64,000 nucleotides of DNA from Lacipirellula parvula (GCF_009177095.1 NZ_AP021861.1:2152501-2216500); one strand, 5' to 3'. Shown: positions 17,325 to 27,800, counted from the first letter of the stretch. Notes: generated by a model from the letters alone, not told the origin. Translations and numbers: made by a program.

Positions 17325-18080
17325 ATGGGACGACTGACTGTTGCCGATGCCAAACGGATGTGCACGAAGGCAGAACTGGGCGTGGTGATGGGAAGCCGTC
17401 CCGACGCCATCGAGAAGCTTTCCGTTGATCAACTGAAGAAGAACGTCGCTTCCGCGCGACGCTTACGCGACAAGTGGCGCGATCTCGCTACGGAACAACG
17501 TCGCGATACCCAGCAGGCGCAGAAGTCCCGCGTCACCGATAAGAACGCGCGCAGCGACGAGAAGGCCGCGCTGTTCTCGCATGTGCTGAAACGCTACGAA
17601 GAGCAGCTCGCCAAGGCGGAGTCTAGCGGCGCCGCGGGCGGCAAAACATTGCCCAAGCCGCCAAAGAAGAAGGTTCGCGCCGCTGGCCATCGGCTGAAGC
17701 GAGCCGTTGTGCGTGATGAGCTGAAGGACGTCCGCAGCGAACTGAACGCGGCGAGCAAAGTGAAAGTCAAAAAGAAGAAAGCAGCCAAGAAAAAGGCCGC
17801 AGCTGCTCCAGCGGTGCCCAAGAAGAAGGTTGCGAAGAAAAAAGTCGCGACAAAAAAGAAGGTCGCCAAGAAGAAAGTCGCCAAGAAGAAAGTCGCCAGC
17901 AAAAAGGCCGGCCCGATCACCGGTCCCGCCGGCGTCGTTTCGGCCGACCCCGGTAAGCAACGCAAAGCGACCACCGCCGCGAAGAAAGCTCGCTTGAAAG
18001 CCAGCGGGAAGACCTCGCGCGTGCAGGCCCACGTCCAAGCCCGCGGCGGCCGCAAGCAAGCCAAACGCGACTCGCGTTAG
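17325..18080 (+). CDS. Lys/Ala-rich histone H1-like protein
   Basis: The 251-residue product has a non-repetitive N-terminal part (about 1-100: MGRLTVADAKRMCTKAELGV, KLSVDQLKKNVASARRLRDKWRDLATEQRR) predicted helical. The C-terminal half is extremely basic and built from short KKKVAKKKVA-type units at about residues 145-195, then an Arg/Lys/Ala tail. This composition resembles eukaryotic H1 and bacterial H1-like or nucleoid proteins, so DNA binding and compaction are likely, but this is inference from composition. Similar proteins are frequent in planctomycetes. The start ATG is preceded by a weak purine-rich site. A palindromic repeat and a bidirectional terminator follow the stop codon. Confidence 0.8.
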   Translation: MGRLTVADAKRMCTKAELGVVMGSRPDAIEKLSVDQLKKNVASARRLRDKWRDLATEQRRDTQQAQKSRVTDKNARSDEKAALFSHVLKRYEEQLAKAESSGAAGGKTLPKPPKKKVRAAGHRLKRAVVRDELKDVRSELNAASKVKVKKKKAAKKKAAAAPAVPKKKVAKKKVATKKKVAKKKVAKKKVASKKAGPITGPAGVVSADPGKQRKATTAAKKARLKASGKTSRVQAHVQARGGRKQAKRDSR

Positions 18081-18087
18081 CGCTACT

Positions 18088-18112
18088 CGTTCCCACGCTC
18101 CGCGTGGGAACG
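18088..18112. repeat. Palindromic GTTCCCACGC repeat (family A)
   Basis: A perfect 11-bp stem with a 3-base loop (CGTTCCCACGC, TCC, GCGTGGGAACG). Two close copies occur at 44825-44849 and 44937-44961. The family is an intergenic repeat here, with translated shadows of the PRGAWER type. Confidence 0.9.
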
Positions 18113-18170
18113 CCTCCCTCGACGCTCCGCGTCGCGCGACCCAGCTCAATCTTCGGACGAAACAAGCAAA

Positions 18171-18204
18171 AACCCCGGCGAAGTCGTCAGACTCCGCCGG
18201 GGTT
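18171..18204. terminator. Bidirectional terminator between the H1-like gene and icd
   Basis: The stem AACCCCGGCG/CGCCGGGGTT is extended by an inner AGTC/GACT pair. A-run on the left (18165-18172) and T-run on the right allow it to end both convergent transcripts. Confidence 0.85.
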
Positions 18205-18235
18205 TCTTATTTCACCAGCCAAACGCCAAGCACGA

Positions 18236-19471
18236 TTACATGTGCTTCACCACGGCGTGGCCGAACTCGCTGCACTTCACGAGCTTCGCGCCGTCCATCA
18301 ACCGCTCGAAGTCGTAAGTGACGGTCTTCGCCGCGATCGCGCCGTTGAGGCCCTTGATGATCAGGTCGGCCGCCTCGGTCCAGCCCATATAGCGGAACAT
18401 CATCTCGCCCGAGAGGATGACGCTGCCCGGGTTCACCTTGTCTTGGTCGGCGTACTTCGGCGCGGTGCCGTGAGTTGCTTCGAAGATCGCGTGACCGGTC
18501 ATGTAGTTGATGTTGCCGCCGGGGGCGATGCCGATGCCGCCGACGCACGCCGCGAGGGCGTCGCTGATGTAGTCGCCGTTCAGGTTGAGCGTCGCGATGA
18601 CGTCGTAGTCAGCCGGCCGGGTGAGGATCTGCTGCAGCATCGCGTCGGCGATGACGTCCTTGACGACGATTTCTTTGCCAGTCTTCGGCGACTTGAAGGT
18701 GCACCACGGACCGCCGTCGAGTTCCACGGCGCCGAATTCCTTCTTGGCGACTTCGTAGCCCCAGTCGCGGAAGCCTCCTTCGGTGAACTTCATGATGTTC
18801 CCCTTGTGGACCAGCGTCACGCTGCGGCGGTCGTTGTCGATCGCGTACTGCATCGCCGCCCGCACCAGCCGCGCGGTTCCTTCCTGGCTGACCGGCTTGA
18901 TGCCGATGCCTACAGTCTCGGGGAAGCGAACCTTCTTCCACGGGCCGGGGAACGCTTCGCTGAACAGCTTCTTGAACTTGTCGCAGTCAGCCGAGCCATG
19001 CTCGAACTCGATGCCGGCGTAAATGTCTTCGGTGTTCTCGCGGAAGATCACCATGTCGGTCAGTTCCGGCTGCTTCACCGGCGAGGGAACGCCCGTGAAG
19101 TATTGAACCGGCCGCAGGCAGACGTACAGATCGAGGATCTGCCGCAGCGCCACGTTCAGCGAGCGAATGCCGCCGCCGACCGGCGTCGTGAGCGGGCCCT
19201 TGATGCCGACCAGCAAACTGCGGAACGCATCGAGCGTCGCGTCAGGCAGCCAGTTGCCCGTTTGGTTGAACGCCTTCTCGCCGGCGAGGACTTCCTTCCA
19301 CTCAATCTTCCGTTTGCCGCCGTACGCCTTTTCGACCGCGGCGTCGAACACGACTTGGCTGGCCCGCCAAATATCGGGACCAGTGCCGTCCCCCTCAATG
19401 AAGGGGATGATCGGCGCGTCGGGGACTTGCAGACGGCCGTTGTTCATCGTGATCGGTTGGGCGGCGGACAT
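18236..19471 (-). CDS. icd: NADP-dependent isocitrate dehydrogenase
   Basis: The 411-residue product is the TCA-cycle enzyme that converts isocitrate to 2-oxoglutarate and CO2. It shows [12 protein letters not shown] at the N-terminus, [16 protein letters not shown] around residue 96-111 (Ser104 corresponds to the phosphorylated Ser113 of the E. coli enzyme), [46 protein letters not shown] and [20 protein letters not shown]. Length and order match E. coli-type Icd (about 416). The ATG at 19471 has an AGGAG site 7 bases upstream, which supports this start over the Met at residue 9. It is convergent with the H1-like gene and divergent from a Tat-exported isomerase. Confidence 0.97.
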   Translation of the reverse strand: MSAAQPITMNNGRLQVPDAPIIPFIEGDGTGPDIWRASQVVFDAAVEKAYGGKRKIEWKEVLAGEKAFNQTGNWLPDATLDAFRSLLVGIKGPLTTPVGGGIRSLNVALRQILDLYVCLRPVQYFTGVPSPVKQPELTDMVIFRENTEDIYAGIEFEHGSADCDKFKKLFSEAFPGPWKKVRFPETVGIGIKPVSQEGTARLVRAAMQYAIDNDRRSVTLVHKGNIMKFTEGGFRDWGYEVAKKEFGAVELDGGPWCTFKSPKTGKEIVVKDVIADAMLQQILTRPADYDVIATLNLNGDYISDALAACVGGIGIAPGGNINYMTGHAIFEATHGTAPKYADQDKVNPGSVILSGEMMFRYMGWTEAADLIIKGLNGAIAAKTVTYDFERLMDGAKLVKCSEFGHAVVKHM

Positions 19472-19812
19472 CGCGGGCTCCTGGCGGGCGTTTATCAGTT
19501 AGTGACTTGGGGAAATGGTTAGGAAACCCGCGATTCTCGACCCTACCGCGCGTAGGGTCAATGGGGCAGGGGAGGGCGACGGGGGCGAGGGCTGTTTACA
19601 ACTGGCGAGATTACATAGAAGTCAGAATCTCTAGAGCCGAAAGGCGACCGACCCTGCCGATCATGCCCATCGTAGAACACACCGCGTGACTTCCGGCGAA
19701 TTGTGGCCCCCGCATCCCCCTTCTATACTCCCCGTAGCGGCTCGGCCCTTTCGCGGCCTGACGACCGCTCTGATCCAGGCGCCCTTCACTCTGTTAGGAG
19801 CTCGTTTTTCCC
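19472..19812. other. Divergent promoter region between icd and the Tat-exported isomerase
   Basis: No gene is supported in these 341 bases. A perfect 8-bp inverted repeat (19539-19546 with 19552-19559, GACCCTAC/GTAGGGTC) could be an operator or small hairpin upstream of icd. A promoter for the rightward gene is listed separately. Confidence 0.4.
19701..19729 (+). promoter_or_regulatory. Sigma70-type promoter for the isomerase at 19813
   Basis: TTGTGG (19701-19706), a 17-base spacer and TATACT (19724-19729) match a sigma70 promoter well. It lies about 80 bases before the start codon. Seen as motifs only. Confidence 0.55.
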
Positions 19813-20742
19813 ATGCACGACTCACTGCGCACCGTCGATCGTCGTTGGTTTCTTCGCACCGGAGCGGCGGTTGCCGGCGCTGGATTCGCCCTCGGCCGCG
19901 GCCTGACGACGGCCCTGGCCGCCGAGGCGAAGGCCCCGTTGTTCAAGATTTCGCTTGCCGAATGGTCGCTTCATAAGGCCCTGCAGGCTGGCAAGATGGA
20001 GAATCTGGAGTTCCCCGCCTTCACGAAGGCCTGCGGCATCGACGCGGTCGAGTACGTCAACCAATTTTTCAAGGACAAAGCCCGCGACGAGAAGTACCTG
20101 GGCGAGCTGAAGAAGCGTTGTGCCGACGAGGGGGTGACCAGCGTCCTGATCATGGTCGATGGCGAAGGCAACCTCGGCGACCCCGACGACGCCAAGCGGA
20201 AGCAGGCTGTGGAAAACCACCACCAATGGGTCGAAGCCGCCAAGTTTCTCGGTTGCCACTCGATCAGAGTGAATGCACATTCGGAGGGGACGCCTGAGGA
20301 GCAGGGCAAGCTAGCAGCCGACGGTTTGCGTCAGCTATCAGAATTCGCCGCCCCTCATAAGATCAACGTCATCGTCGAAAACCACGGCGGCTTGTCGTCG
20401 AACGGCGAGTGGCTGGCGGGGGTCATGAAGGCAGTCAGTCTGCCGAATTGCGGCACGCTGCCAGACTTCGGCAACTTCCACGAGTACGACCGGTATAAGG
20501 GATGCGCTGAGCTGATGCCGTTCGCGAAGGGCGTCAGCGCGAAGAGCCACGAGTTCAACGCCGCCGGCGACGAAGTTCGCACCGATTACTTCAAGATGAT
20601 GAAAATCGTCCTCGACGCCGGGTACCACGGCTACGTCGGCATCGAGTGGGAAGGCGCTGATCCTGAAGATGAGCGCGAAGGTATCATGCTCACCAAGAAG
20701 CTGCTTGATCGCGTTCGTGATAAGTTCACGGCTCAGTCGTAG
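19813..20742 (+). CDS. Tat-exported sugar phosphate isomerase/epimerase (xylose isomerase-like)
   Basis: The 309-residue product has a twin-arginine signal ([21 protein letters not shown]) and cleavage near TALAAEA. The mature part is a TIM-barrel isomerase-like domain: [101 protein letters not shown] and [19 protein letters not shown], with the Glu/Asp/His residues expected at the metal site. It differs from the isomerase at 5327-6262 in sequence but shares fold and export. Substrate is unknown. A terminator-like hairpin lies about 120 bases after the stop. Confidence 0.88.
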   Translation: MHDSLRTVDRRWFLRTGAAVAGAGFALGRGLTTALAAEAKAPLFKISLAEWSLHKALQAGKMENLEFPAFTKACGIDAVEYVNQFFKDKARDEKYLGELKKRCADEGVTSVLIMVDGEGNLGDPDDAKRKQAVENHHQWVEAAKFLGCHSIRVNAHSEGTPEEQGKLAADGLRQLSEFAAPHKINVIVENHGGLSSNGEWLAGVMKAVSLPNCGTLPDFGNFHEYDRYKGCAELMPFAKGVSAKSHEFNAAGDEVRTDYFKMMKIVLDAGYHGYVGIEWEGADPEDEREGIMLTKKLLDRVRDKFTAQS

Positions 20743-20864
20743 TGCTATCGCTGCTAGCTGCCATATCGGCAGTTGGCCTGTGCGCCGGCATCACCGCGAT
20801 TCAAGCGGTGGTCCAGCTGGACACTTAGGTGTCCACGGCTTGAGAAAATCCGAAAATTTCTTTG

Positions 20865-20890
20865 GAGGCGACTTTCGGGTCGCCTCTTTT
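20865..20890 (+). terminator. Terminator-like hairpin after the isomerase
   Basis: The 8-bp stem GAGGCGAC/GTCGCCTC (20865-20872 with 20879-20886) is followed by TTTT. It may end the isomerase transcript or act as attenuator for the next gene. Confidence 0.75.
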
Positions 20891-20977
20891 CGTTGATAGC
20901 AAACGAGTTAGGGCGATTCCTCGGCCGCGTACCACCCCATGCTGCTAGCAGGACATTTTTCGGAATGGGAAAAGTCG

Positions 20978-21000
20978 CACTGCCTGCTTTTTGGGCAGTG
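20978..21000 (+). promoter_or_regulatory. Hairpin in the leader of the ribbon-helix-helix gene
   Basis: A perfect 7-bp stem CACTGCC/GGCAGTG (20978-20984 with 20994-21000) encloses a T-rich loop. The 300 bases from 20887 to 21186 contain no supported gene, so a leader RNA or small RNA is possible. No known RNA family was recognised. Confidence 0.35.
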
Positions 21001-21186
21001 GGGTCGTGCGTCGAACTTCAGCATGGGCTGCTGTGGAATAGGCACGCTAGCAGAATCGACGTAAGTGCAAGCACTGCAAGGACCTCTGGGATTTGCTTGA
21101 CCGCCTATGAATATGGAGGGACCAGAAGGCCGCCCTCGGGTCTTCGATTCGCCCATCCCAAAGCTGTTCGGAAGGAGACGTCAGCC

Positions 21187-21774
21187 GTGCTTACCCAAAC
21201 TACGGAAAAGTATCAGGAAGTTCTCGAGTTCGCCGAAACCCGTTACAAGCAAAACCCCGACTGGGTTACGTTCTTCCGCGAAGTCCTCGGCGTCGATGGC
21301 GCCGCTCGTAAGACCTTCCCGACTTTCGATGAGCTGACTGCCTTCGAGCAAAGCGAACAGTTCGACCGCATTCAAAAGCTGCTTGTGAAGCTCCGCGAGA
21401 AGCGCCCCTCGGCCGACACCGAAAGCGAGCCCACTCGCGTCATCACCGTCCGCCTGCCGAAGAGCATGCACGAGTCGCTGCGGACCGAAGCCCACGACCT
21501 GCGGACCAGCATGAACAAGCTGTGCATCTCGAAGCTGCTGCAGGTTATCGGCGAAGAGATGATCCCGAACGAACGTGCTACCGGCGGCTCGCCGTCGCCT
21601 GCTAGCATCCCGTCGACGCCGCTGTCGGGTGGTCATAGCTCGACCCACTCGCCGTCGTTGGGTCTCCGCCCGCACCAGCCGACGCAGGTCGGAGTGAGTT
21701 CACCTTACGGCCAGCAGCTGCAGCCGACCTCGTCGGGCCTGCCGCCGTTCAAGCCGTCGCAGCCGCGTTTCTAA
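21187..21774 (+). CDS. Ribbon-helix-helix domain protein
   Basis: The 195-residue product starts at GTG 21187 with GAAGGAGA 9 bases upstream; the longer frame to the left is Arg/Ser-rich and lacks coding character. Residues about 1-70 are helical and acidic (MLTQTTEKYQEVLEFAETRY, DWVTFFREVLGVDG). At about 82-120 lies RVITVRLPKSMHESLRTEAH followed by LRTSMNKLCISKLLQVI, a classic ribbon-helix-helix (Arc/MetJ/HicB-antitoxin type) DNA-binding fold. The tail is Ser/Pro/Gln-rich and probably disordered. There is no toxin gene beside it, so a chromosomal regulator is more likely than an antitoxin. A strong terminator follows. Confidence 0.8.
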   Translation: MLTQTTEKYQEVLEFAETRYKQNPDWVTFFREVLGVDGAARKTFPTFDELTAFEQSEQFDRIQKLLVKLREKRPSADTESEPTRVITVRLPKSMHESLRTEAHDLRTSMNKLCISKLLQVIGEEMIPNERATGGSPSPASIPSTPLSGGHSSTHSPSLGLRPHQPTQVGVSSPYGQQLQPTSSGLPPFKPSQPRF

Positions 21775-21800
21775 GTCGCTCGCGAATTGAGCTTTCAAAA

Positions 21801-21835
21801 GAGCCGCCCCAGTCTCTGGGGCGGCTCTTTTTGTT
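21801..21835 (+). terminator. Rho-independent terminator after the ribbon-helix-helix gene
   Basis: An 11- to 12-bp GC-rich stem (GAGCCGCCCCAG and TGGGGCGGCTC, loop TCTC) is followed by TTTTTGTTTT. Confidence 0.93.
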
Positions 21836-22052
21836 TTGGAGTGCGTAGCACTTCACTGCGTCTGTTATAAGGAAGCCAAGTCATGGGGAGCGCAAATTTT
21901 AATAGTCTGGCTACTCTCGACTCGTAGGGGAAAGCGGTGTGACGTTAATGCGAGCCTTCGCGTAGATCGACTTCGTCCTGGGGGCCCTGCTGCTGGCCTG
22001 CTCAGCTTGGGTAGCGTCAACCGGGCGCTGGTATGCACTCCCCTCTGCGGCT

Positions 22053-22358
22053 GTGATCGCAGTTATCTGCTTTGCGATCGGGAGCCGCGTCTGGCGCAGC
22101 CGCAATGACTTCCCAGTGAAAAGGCGCTACTCGCGGGACTGGCAGCGGATGATTCAGTGGCAAGTTGTTGCATTGCTTTTCGGGGCAATGGCATTTCTGT
22201 CGCTCACGTTCGGCGACTCGCTGAAGCAACATGCCCTGTGGGCAGGGTGGTGCGTGGGGGTGCTGCTGCTGTCGGGCAAGCGAAAGGCCAGGAACAAGCG
22301 ACGAGCCGCGCGAGAGCGACGTGAGGTCCGTCTTGTCGGTAGCCAGTCCGCGGCTTGA
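22053..22358 (+). CDS. Small putative membrane protein, N-terminus possibly broken by TAG
   Basis: From GTG 22053 the frame gives 101 residues (MIAVICFAIGSRVWRSRNDF) with hydrophobic segments IAVICFAIGS, VVALLFGAMAFLSLTFG and ALWAGWCVGVLLLSG, then a very basic tail (KRKARNKRRAARERREVR). The same frame continues upstream without a stop to 21966 and encodes another hydrophobic segment (DFVLGALLLACSAWVAS). It is preceded by a TAG at 21963-21965 and then ATG CGA GCC TTC GCG at 21948. So the gene may have started at 21948 and been broken at codon 6, or translation starts downstream. No family is recognised. Confidence that it is an expressed gene is modest. Confidence 0.45.
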   Translation: MIAVICFAIGSRVWRSRNDFPVKRRYSRDWQRMIQWQVVALLFGAMAFLSLTFGDSLKQHALWAGWCVGVLLLSGKRKARNKRRAARERREVRLVGSQSAA

Positions 22359-22657
22359 TGCGATGAGGAATTAGTAGGGCGGGCGGACTGCATGGGCCAC
22401 GTTCCGGCACTACGGCCGGTTTTCGATTGGATGGGCGTTGGCCTAGGGAGGCATCTCGCTTGATTGCTTCTCTTGTGTTGCCTCGCTAATCTCCGCAATT
22501 TATCCCACTGCTGGACTGGTTGCTTAAGCGACCAGTCCGAACCTCCCCCACGCTTAGCCTTCCCGTTCGACTGCCCCAGTCTCCAGTCAGCCCCTGTCTC
22601 GAATCTGCTATAACAACTCTCGCGTCGCCGTCGCGCTCCTCGCTTCAGGGCAATCGC
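22359..22657. other. Gap upstream of the beta-propeller gene
   Basis: No gene is supported in these 299 bases. TATAAC at 22609-22614 is a possible -10 box about 45 bases before the next start; no convincing -35 is present. Confidence 0.35.
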
Positions 22658-24004
22658 ATGAATCCGCAAGTTCGCCAACTGCAGTGGGGCGTTCTCTCTA
22701 TCGCGCTAAGCTTGCTGATTGGCGCCTCGGCCCGCGGTGACGAGTGGCCTCAATTTCGCGGCCCGGGCGGGCAGGGCGACGTGGGGGCCGTCGATCTCCC
22801 GCTCCACTGGAGCGAGAACGAGGGCATTCGCTGGAAAACCGAACTCCCCGGTCGCGGTTGGTCGTCGCCGGTCATCGCGAATGGCCGGATCTGGTTGACC
22901 ACCGCCGTTGAGAAGGCATCCGACGCGGAGGAGCCGCTTGTCACCGACGAGCAGGTTGCACGGGTTTCCTCCGGAACCGACATGGGGGCTGCCGCGGCGA
23001 TCGACCTGCTGGCACTCGAAGTCGACCTCGAAACAGGAAAGCTCCTCCGCACGGTGAACTTGTTCAGCGTCGACGAGCCGCCCCCAATTCACAATCTCAA
23101 CAGTTACGCCTCCCCCACGCCGGTATTGGTGGACGGACGCTTGATTTGCCACTTCGGCACATTCGGAGCCGCGGCGGTCGACGTCAACAGCGGCGAGGTC
23201 CTGTGGCGGCGGCCGATGGAGCTCGACCATATCGTCGGGCCGGGGAGTTCGCCGGTCGTCGTCGACGATGTCACGATCCTTACCTGCGACGGCGCCGACA
23301 AGCAGTTCATCGCCGCGCTCGACATCGCCACCGGCGAGATCCGCTGGCAGGTCGACCGCCCACCCATTCGCGAGACGAACCCCGATATGCGGAAGGCGTT
23401 CGCGACGCCCCTCGTCTTCGAGCAGGCTGGCCGGAAGCAGGCCGTCATTCCCGGGGCGCAGTGGTTTGTTTCCTACGATCCAGCGACCGGCGACGAACTC
23501 TGGCGCGTCGACCACGGCAACGGCTTCTCGAACGTCCCGCGGCCCGTTTTCGATGGCGAGCGGGTCTACCTCTGCACCGGCTTTGGCAAGCCGCAGCTGT
23601 GGGCAATTCGCACCGACGGTTCCGGAGACGTGACCGAAACGCACGTTGATTGGCGGGAAAAGCAACAGATTCCCGCCAAGTCGTCGCCAATCATCAGCGA
23701 CGGTCGCATTTACGTCATCAGCGACGGCGGCGTGGCGAGCTGCTTCAGCGCCGCCGACGGCAAGAAGCTCTGGCGCGAGCGGATTCCCGGCAAATACTCC
23801 GCCTCGCCGATCCTCGCCAACGGCCGCCTCTACTTCTGCAGTCACGAAGGGGGCACGACCGTCGTCGCCGATTCCGCCGAGTACGAAGAACTGGCCGTCA
23901 ACCAACTCGACGGCATGCACATGGCCTCCCCGGCGGTCGCGGGCGACGACCTCATCCTGCGAACCGACACGCACCTTTACCGAATCAGCAACAAGCCCAA
24001 CTAG
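22658..24004 (+). CDS. PQQ-like beta-propeller repeat protein (exported)
   Basis: The 448-residue product starts at ATG 22658 (MNPQVRQLQWGVLSIALSLL) with a signal peptide ending near ASARGDEWPQFRGPGG. The WPQFRGP opening is the usual mark of planctomycete BamB-like or PQQ-type propellers. Repeated blades have the form DxxTGExxWxxx, for example DLETGKLLRTV, DVNSGEVLWRRP, DIATGEIRWQV, DPATGDELWRVDH and SAADGKKLWRERI. Such proteins form 7- or 8-bladed scaffolds. The residues for PQQ binding are not evident, so it is more likely a structural or sensor propeller than a dehydrogenase. A second paralogue lies at 41238-42578. The frame upstream of 22658 has no signal and was not used. Confidence 0.88.
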   Translation: MNPQVRQLQWGVLSIALSLLIGASARGDEWPQFRGPGGQGDVGAVDLPLHWSENEGIRWKTELPGRGWSSPVIANGRIWLTTAVEKASDAEEPLVTDEQVARVSSGTDMGAAAAIDLLALEVDLETGKLLRTVNLFSVDEPPPIHNLNSYASPTPVLVDGRLICHFGTFGAAAVDVNSGEVLWRRPMELDHIVGPGSSPVVVDDVTILTCDGADKQFIAALDIATGEIRWQVDRPPIRETNPDMRKAFATPLVFEQAGRKQAVIPGAQWFVSYDPATGDELWRVDHGNGFSNVPRPVFDGERVYLCTGFGKPQLWAIRTDGSGDVTETHVDWREKQQIPAKSSPIISDGRIYVISDGGVASCFSAADGKKLWRERIPGKYSASPILANGRLYFCSHEGGTTVVADSAEYEELAVNQLDGMHMASPAVAGDDLILRTDTHLYRISNKPN

Positions 24005-24825
24005 CGGAGTGAAAGTCGTCGACGAAGCTCGAAATCGACCGCTCGTTCGTGTGGCTCTTCTCGCGATGCTTCGCCGTCCTCGGCGCGCCGCCCTCTGCGA
24101 AAAACTGCCCCCGGTCCCTGATTTGGGCGAAACTCCCCCCATTCGGGCGGTGTTTGCAGAGGGCGATAGGCGACGGATTCGTCTCCAGAAAATGGGGTTG
24201 TCCACCATTCGGAAAAAAATGCGTGGCGCGGCTCCCCGGCAGCGGCCTTGGGAAGTGAGGCCTGCGTCCGAAGGCGACTTCCGTTCGGCTCTCCGCATTT
24301 TCTCGGTTGTTTTGCACATCGCCTCCCCGAGGCGGGCAATCGCGGCGGCTCCGCCAAGATTCCCGGCAAATCGCCGAATGGGCTGCGGAAGGAGATTCGA
24401 GCCGAGTTCTGGTTGCCGAAAGTTTGACGGAAAAAATGGACGCAACTACGATGGACCGGTGGTGACTAAACCAAACGCCGCGGTGGATTTCCACATCAGC
24501 GGGCCGGTTGAATCGCCAGACGAGGCCTCTTAAGGACGCCAGCTCGGTCAACTCCTCGCATCGCCTGCTCGCGGCGATCGGGAAACATGAGCTTTAGCGT
24601 GTAGCATGCGCGCGAAAACCGGACTTCGAACGCATGCCGACCGAGTCGGATGATAGGTGCAGAGAATACTCTCTAGCTCTGTCAGTTCGCGCCCGCGTAG
24701 CCGCTCCGCCGCGGCGCGACCGCAAGATTAAGACGTCAACTTTACGGAACAAACTACCTTAGACGACATCGCTTTTACGGCGGGCCCTCCCCCCACGGCG
24801 GTTTCGGACCACAGAGGACGCATCA
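24005..24825. other. Long intergenic region without a supported gene
   Basis: About 820 bases separate the beta-propeller gene from the giant protease gene. The only long frame, 188 codons on the minus strand (23985-24551), is Arg/Ser/His-rich, overlaps the end of the propeller gene and has no recognisable domain. I see no tRNA or clear terminator. The last 250 bases probably carry the protease promoter. Confidence 0.4.
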
Positions 24826-27800
24826 GTGTCGAATTCCCAGCCTCGTCGCCTTAATAGCCTGTTTGGCAAGCGCGCTCCGAAAGAACGCCGTCCTTCCGGC
24901 GTCAGCCGTAAGCAGAAGAAAACGCTAGGCTTCGAGTCGCTGGAAAGTCGGCAAGTGATGTCGGCGAATCCGGTCGTTGCTCCCGGTCCCGCGAACTCCC
25001 AGTCCTACTCAAGCAACACCCTCGAAGGCTATCTGCAGATTCTCCAACGAGAACTGTACTGGCAGGCGTTGGCTTCGGGGAGCAGTGCAGAGGTTGCGAC
25101 GGCTCAGGTGATGTCGATTCCAACCGACCCGCTTGTTTCTCAGCAGTGGCATCTGGTTAATTCGGGACAACAGGTCGGTAATCCTGACTACCAGGCGATC
25201 TACGGCGTTGCCGGGCAAGACATCAACGTCGCGCCGGTTTGGAATAAGGGCTACACCGGAGCAGGGGTGACCGTCGCCGTCATCGACAGCGGCATCCAGC
25301 TAAATCACCCAGACTTGGCTGCGAATATCAGCAAGACATTGGGGCTCGACGCCCTTTCGCCGAACGGCAACGGCAGTCCGCGTCCCGATCAGTTTGAACC
25401 GGTTTGGCACGGCACGGCCGTTGCAGGCATCATCGGCGCCGTCGCTAATAACGGCATCGGCGGCTCCGGCGTCGCTCCCGGCGTCACGCTGGTGCCTATC
25501 CGCCTGATCGACATTGGTCAAACCGAGCAAGCTTACATCGATGCATTTCGCTACGCGATTCAAGACATCGACATCACCAACAACAGCTGGGGCGGCGGGG
25601 CGCGGGAACTCAACGCGCTGACGCCGCAAATGATGCTGGCGCTGCGGGATTCCATTATCTTCGGCCGCGGCGGCCTCGGCGTGATTCACGTCTTCGCTTC
25701 GGGCAACGACGCCGGCCCCCAGTTCAACAACGGCTTTCAGAACATCGGCAACTGGGACAGTTCCATCTACGACGGATGGCAGAACTCCCGCTACACGATC
25801 ACTGTGACCGGCGTCGATCACGACGGAATGTACTACAACGTCGACGGTACGGTTACCGACTACGCCGAATCGGGCGCCAACGTCCTCGTCGCAGCTCCGA
25901 CCGGATCGTTCGCGGCGATCAACATCGCCGATGACACGGGCATCGGCAGCGGCATCATTACGACCGATCTTACGGGGACGCAGACGAGCGGCTTGGGCGG
26001 CGCCAATATCGCCCCCAATCCAATCACCGGCCAAGAGTACGACCGCGACTTCTTGACCGACACCGACTACACGTCGCGGATGAACGGAACATCGGCCGCG
26101 GCGCCGATGGTCTCCGGCGTCATCGCGCTAATGCTCGAAGCCAACCCCAATCTCTCGTGGCGCGACGTTCAAGAAATCTTGGTTCGTTCGGCCCGCCAGA
26201 ACGCTCAGTTCGAACGCCCCCAAAACGGCGCCGGCGACTCGACGAACAACCTCTGGATCACCAATCAGCAGCCGATCTTCCAAGATCCTGATTTCTACGA
26301 CGGCTCCGTTGATCCGTTCCTGCAGACGTTCAATCCGACGATCGATTACCTCCAAAACGGGCCTCAGCTCTACTCGAACGGCGCCGGCTATACCGTTGCC
26401 CAAGGGTATGGTCCGTATGGCGAGCAACTTGGCTACGGGCATGGCGTCGTCGATGCGGAGATGGCCGTCGAGTTGGCCGAGCAGTGGGGAGTCAAGCAAC
26501 AGACGCTTGCTCCCGAACTGACGTTCACCACCTTCTATACCCCGCCGGGCAATGTTCCCTACAATCTGCCCGCCGCTGAACGGTCGAACGACGAAAGCGG
26601 AAACCAGATCGTGCCGGGCGGCATCGGCGGTCGCTCCGGATTTATCGCCTACTGGAACGAATACTTCGCCGATAATCCCTTCTCCGCTCCGGATCCGCCG
26701 GATAATACTCGCGGGTTGTCTTATTTGGAGTTTTCGGTCCCGGACAACAACTCCATGACGGTGGAGTCGGTCGAGGTCAAAATTTCGATTTCGGGAGGCA
26801 CTGCCGCTGCGCTGGATCATACGCGCATGATGCTCGTGTCTCCTTCGGGAACGCAGTCTGAGCTCAATCACTACTTCTATGCGACGACCAACAGTTCGTA
26901 TCAGACGTCGATTGACGGCAGCTTCATCTTTCCAGGCGGCGCAGGTTCCGTCGATAACGGCGGGAATCTGGTCTGGACCTTCACGACTAATCGCAGCTGG
27001 GGCGAGCGTTCGGACGATGCGATTGTTTACGATCCCGTGACCGGCGAGCCAGTCGGCGAAAGAGGCTGGCGGCTGTACATCGAGAATTACGCTCCCACGA
27101 GCTTGGGGCTCGATGCCATTGAAATCGCGTGGCACGGCAACCCGATCGCCGCCGGAACGCAGCGCATCCAAGGCGCCATCGGCGTCGACTTAAATCGCGA
27201 CGATATCTTCAACTACAACCGTGCCGCGGTCGTCAACCACGACGCCGACGGCACCGTGCGGTTGATGGACGAGAATAACTTCTTCAGCACGCGCGACGTC
27301 GAGGGCATTCAGGATCTAACGCAAGAATCGTTCGCGGGCAATGTTACCGTCGTTGCCCGTCGCGCGAGCGACGGCGTTATTGTCGATCGGTTCGTGACCG
27401 GGGCTGACGGCAACTACTACTTCGATCTAGCGCCGGACGACTACATCATCTCGATCGAGGATCCGCTCGGACGCGTCGCCCAAGACGATTCGCTGACCGG
27501 AGCCGGCTATCTTTCCGATTACAAGTCGGAATGGCTCATTACTCGCGACTTCTTCAGCGTCTGGACTCGCGATCCGCAAAATATCAACGAAGTGGTCGTC
27601 GACGCCAACGGCGTTCCGATTCCGCAGGTCGGCTACGAAGACGTCGTCGCCGGCGTCAAAAGCATCAACTTCTTGCTTGATCCGGGCGACCCCGTCTTGC
27701 CGCAAGTCGTCTTCACCGGCACGGCGTACGCCGATGTCAACGGCGACGGCATTTTCAGCGCCGGCACGTTCAATAGCAGCAATGTTTTCTCCGGTTCAGA

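Noticed and set aside
18104-19522. 472-codon frame opposite isocitrate dehydrogenase
   Set aside because: Antisense shadow of icd with Arg/His/Glu-rich content.
21187-21774. Ribbon-helix-helix gene as an antitoxin
   Set aside because: No toxin-like gene is adjacent, the protein is long with a disordered tail, and it has its own strong terminator.
22706-24445. 579-codon open frame on the minus strand opposite the beta-propeller gene
   Set aside because: It is Arg/Asp/Val-rich and antisense to a clear exported propeller with signal peptide and blade motifs.
23985-24551. 188-codon open frame on the minus strand
   Set aside because: It is Arg/Ser/His-rich, overlaps the end of the beta-propeller gene and has no domain, signal or ribosome site; high-GC DNA gives many such frames.
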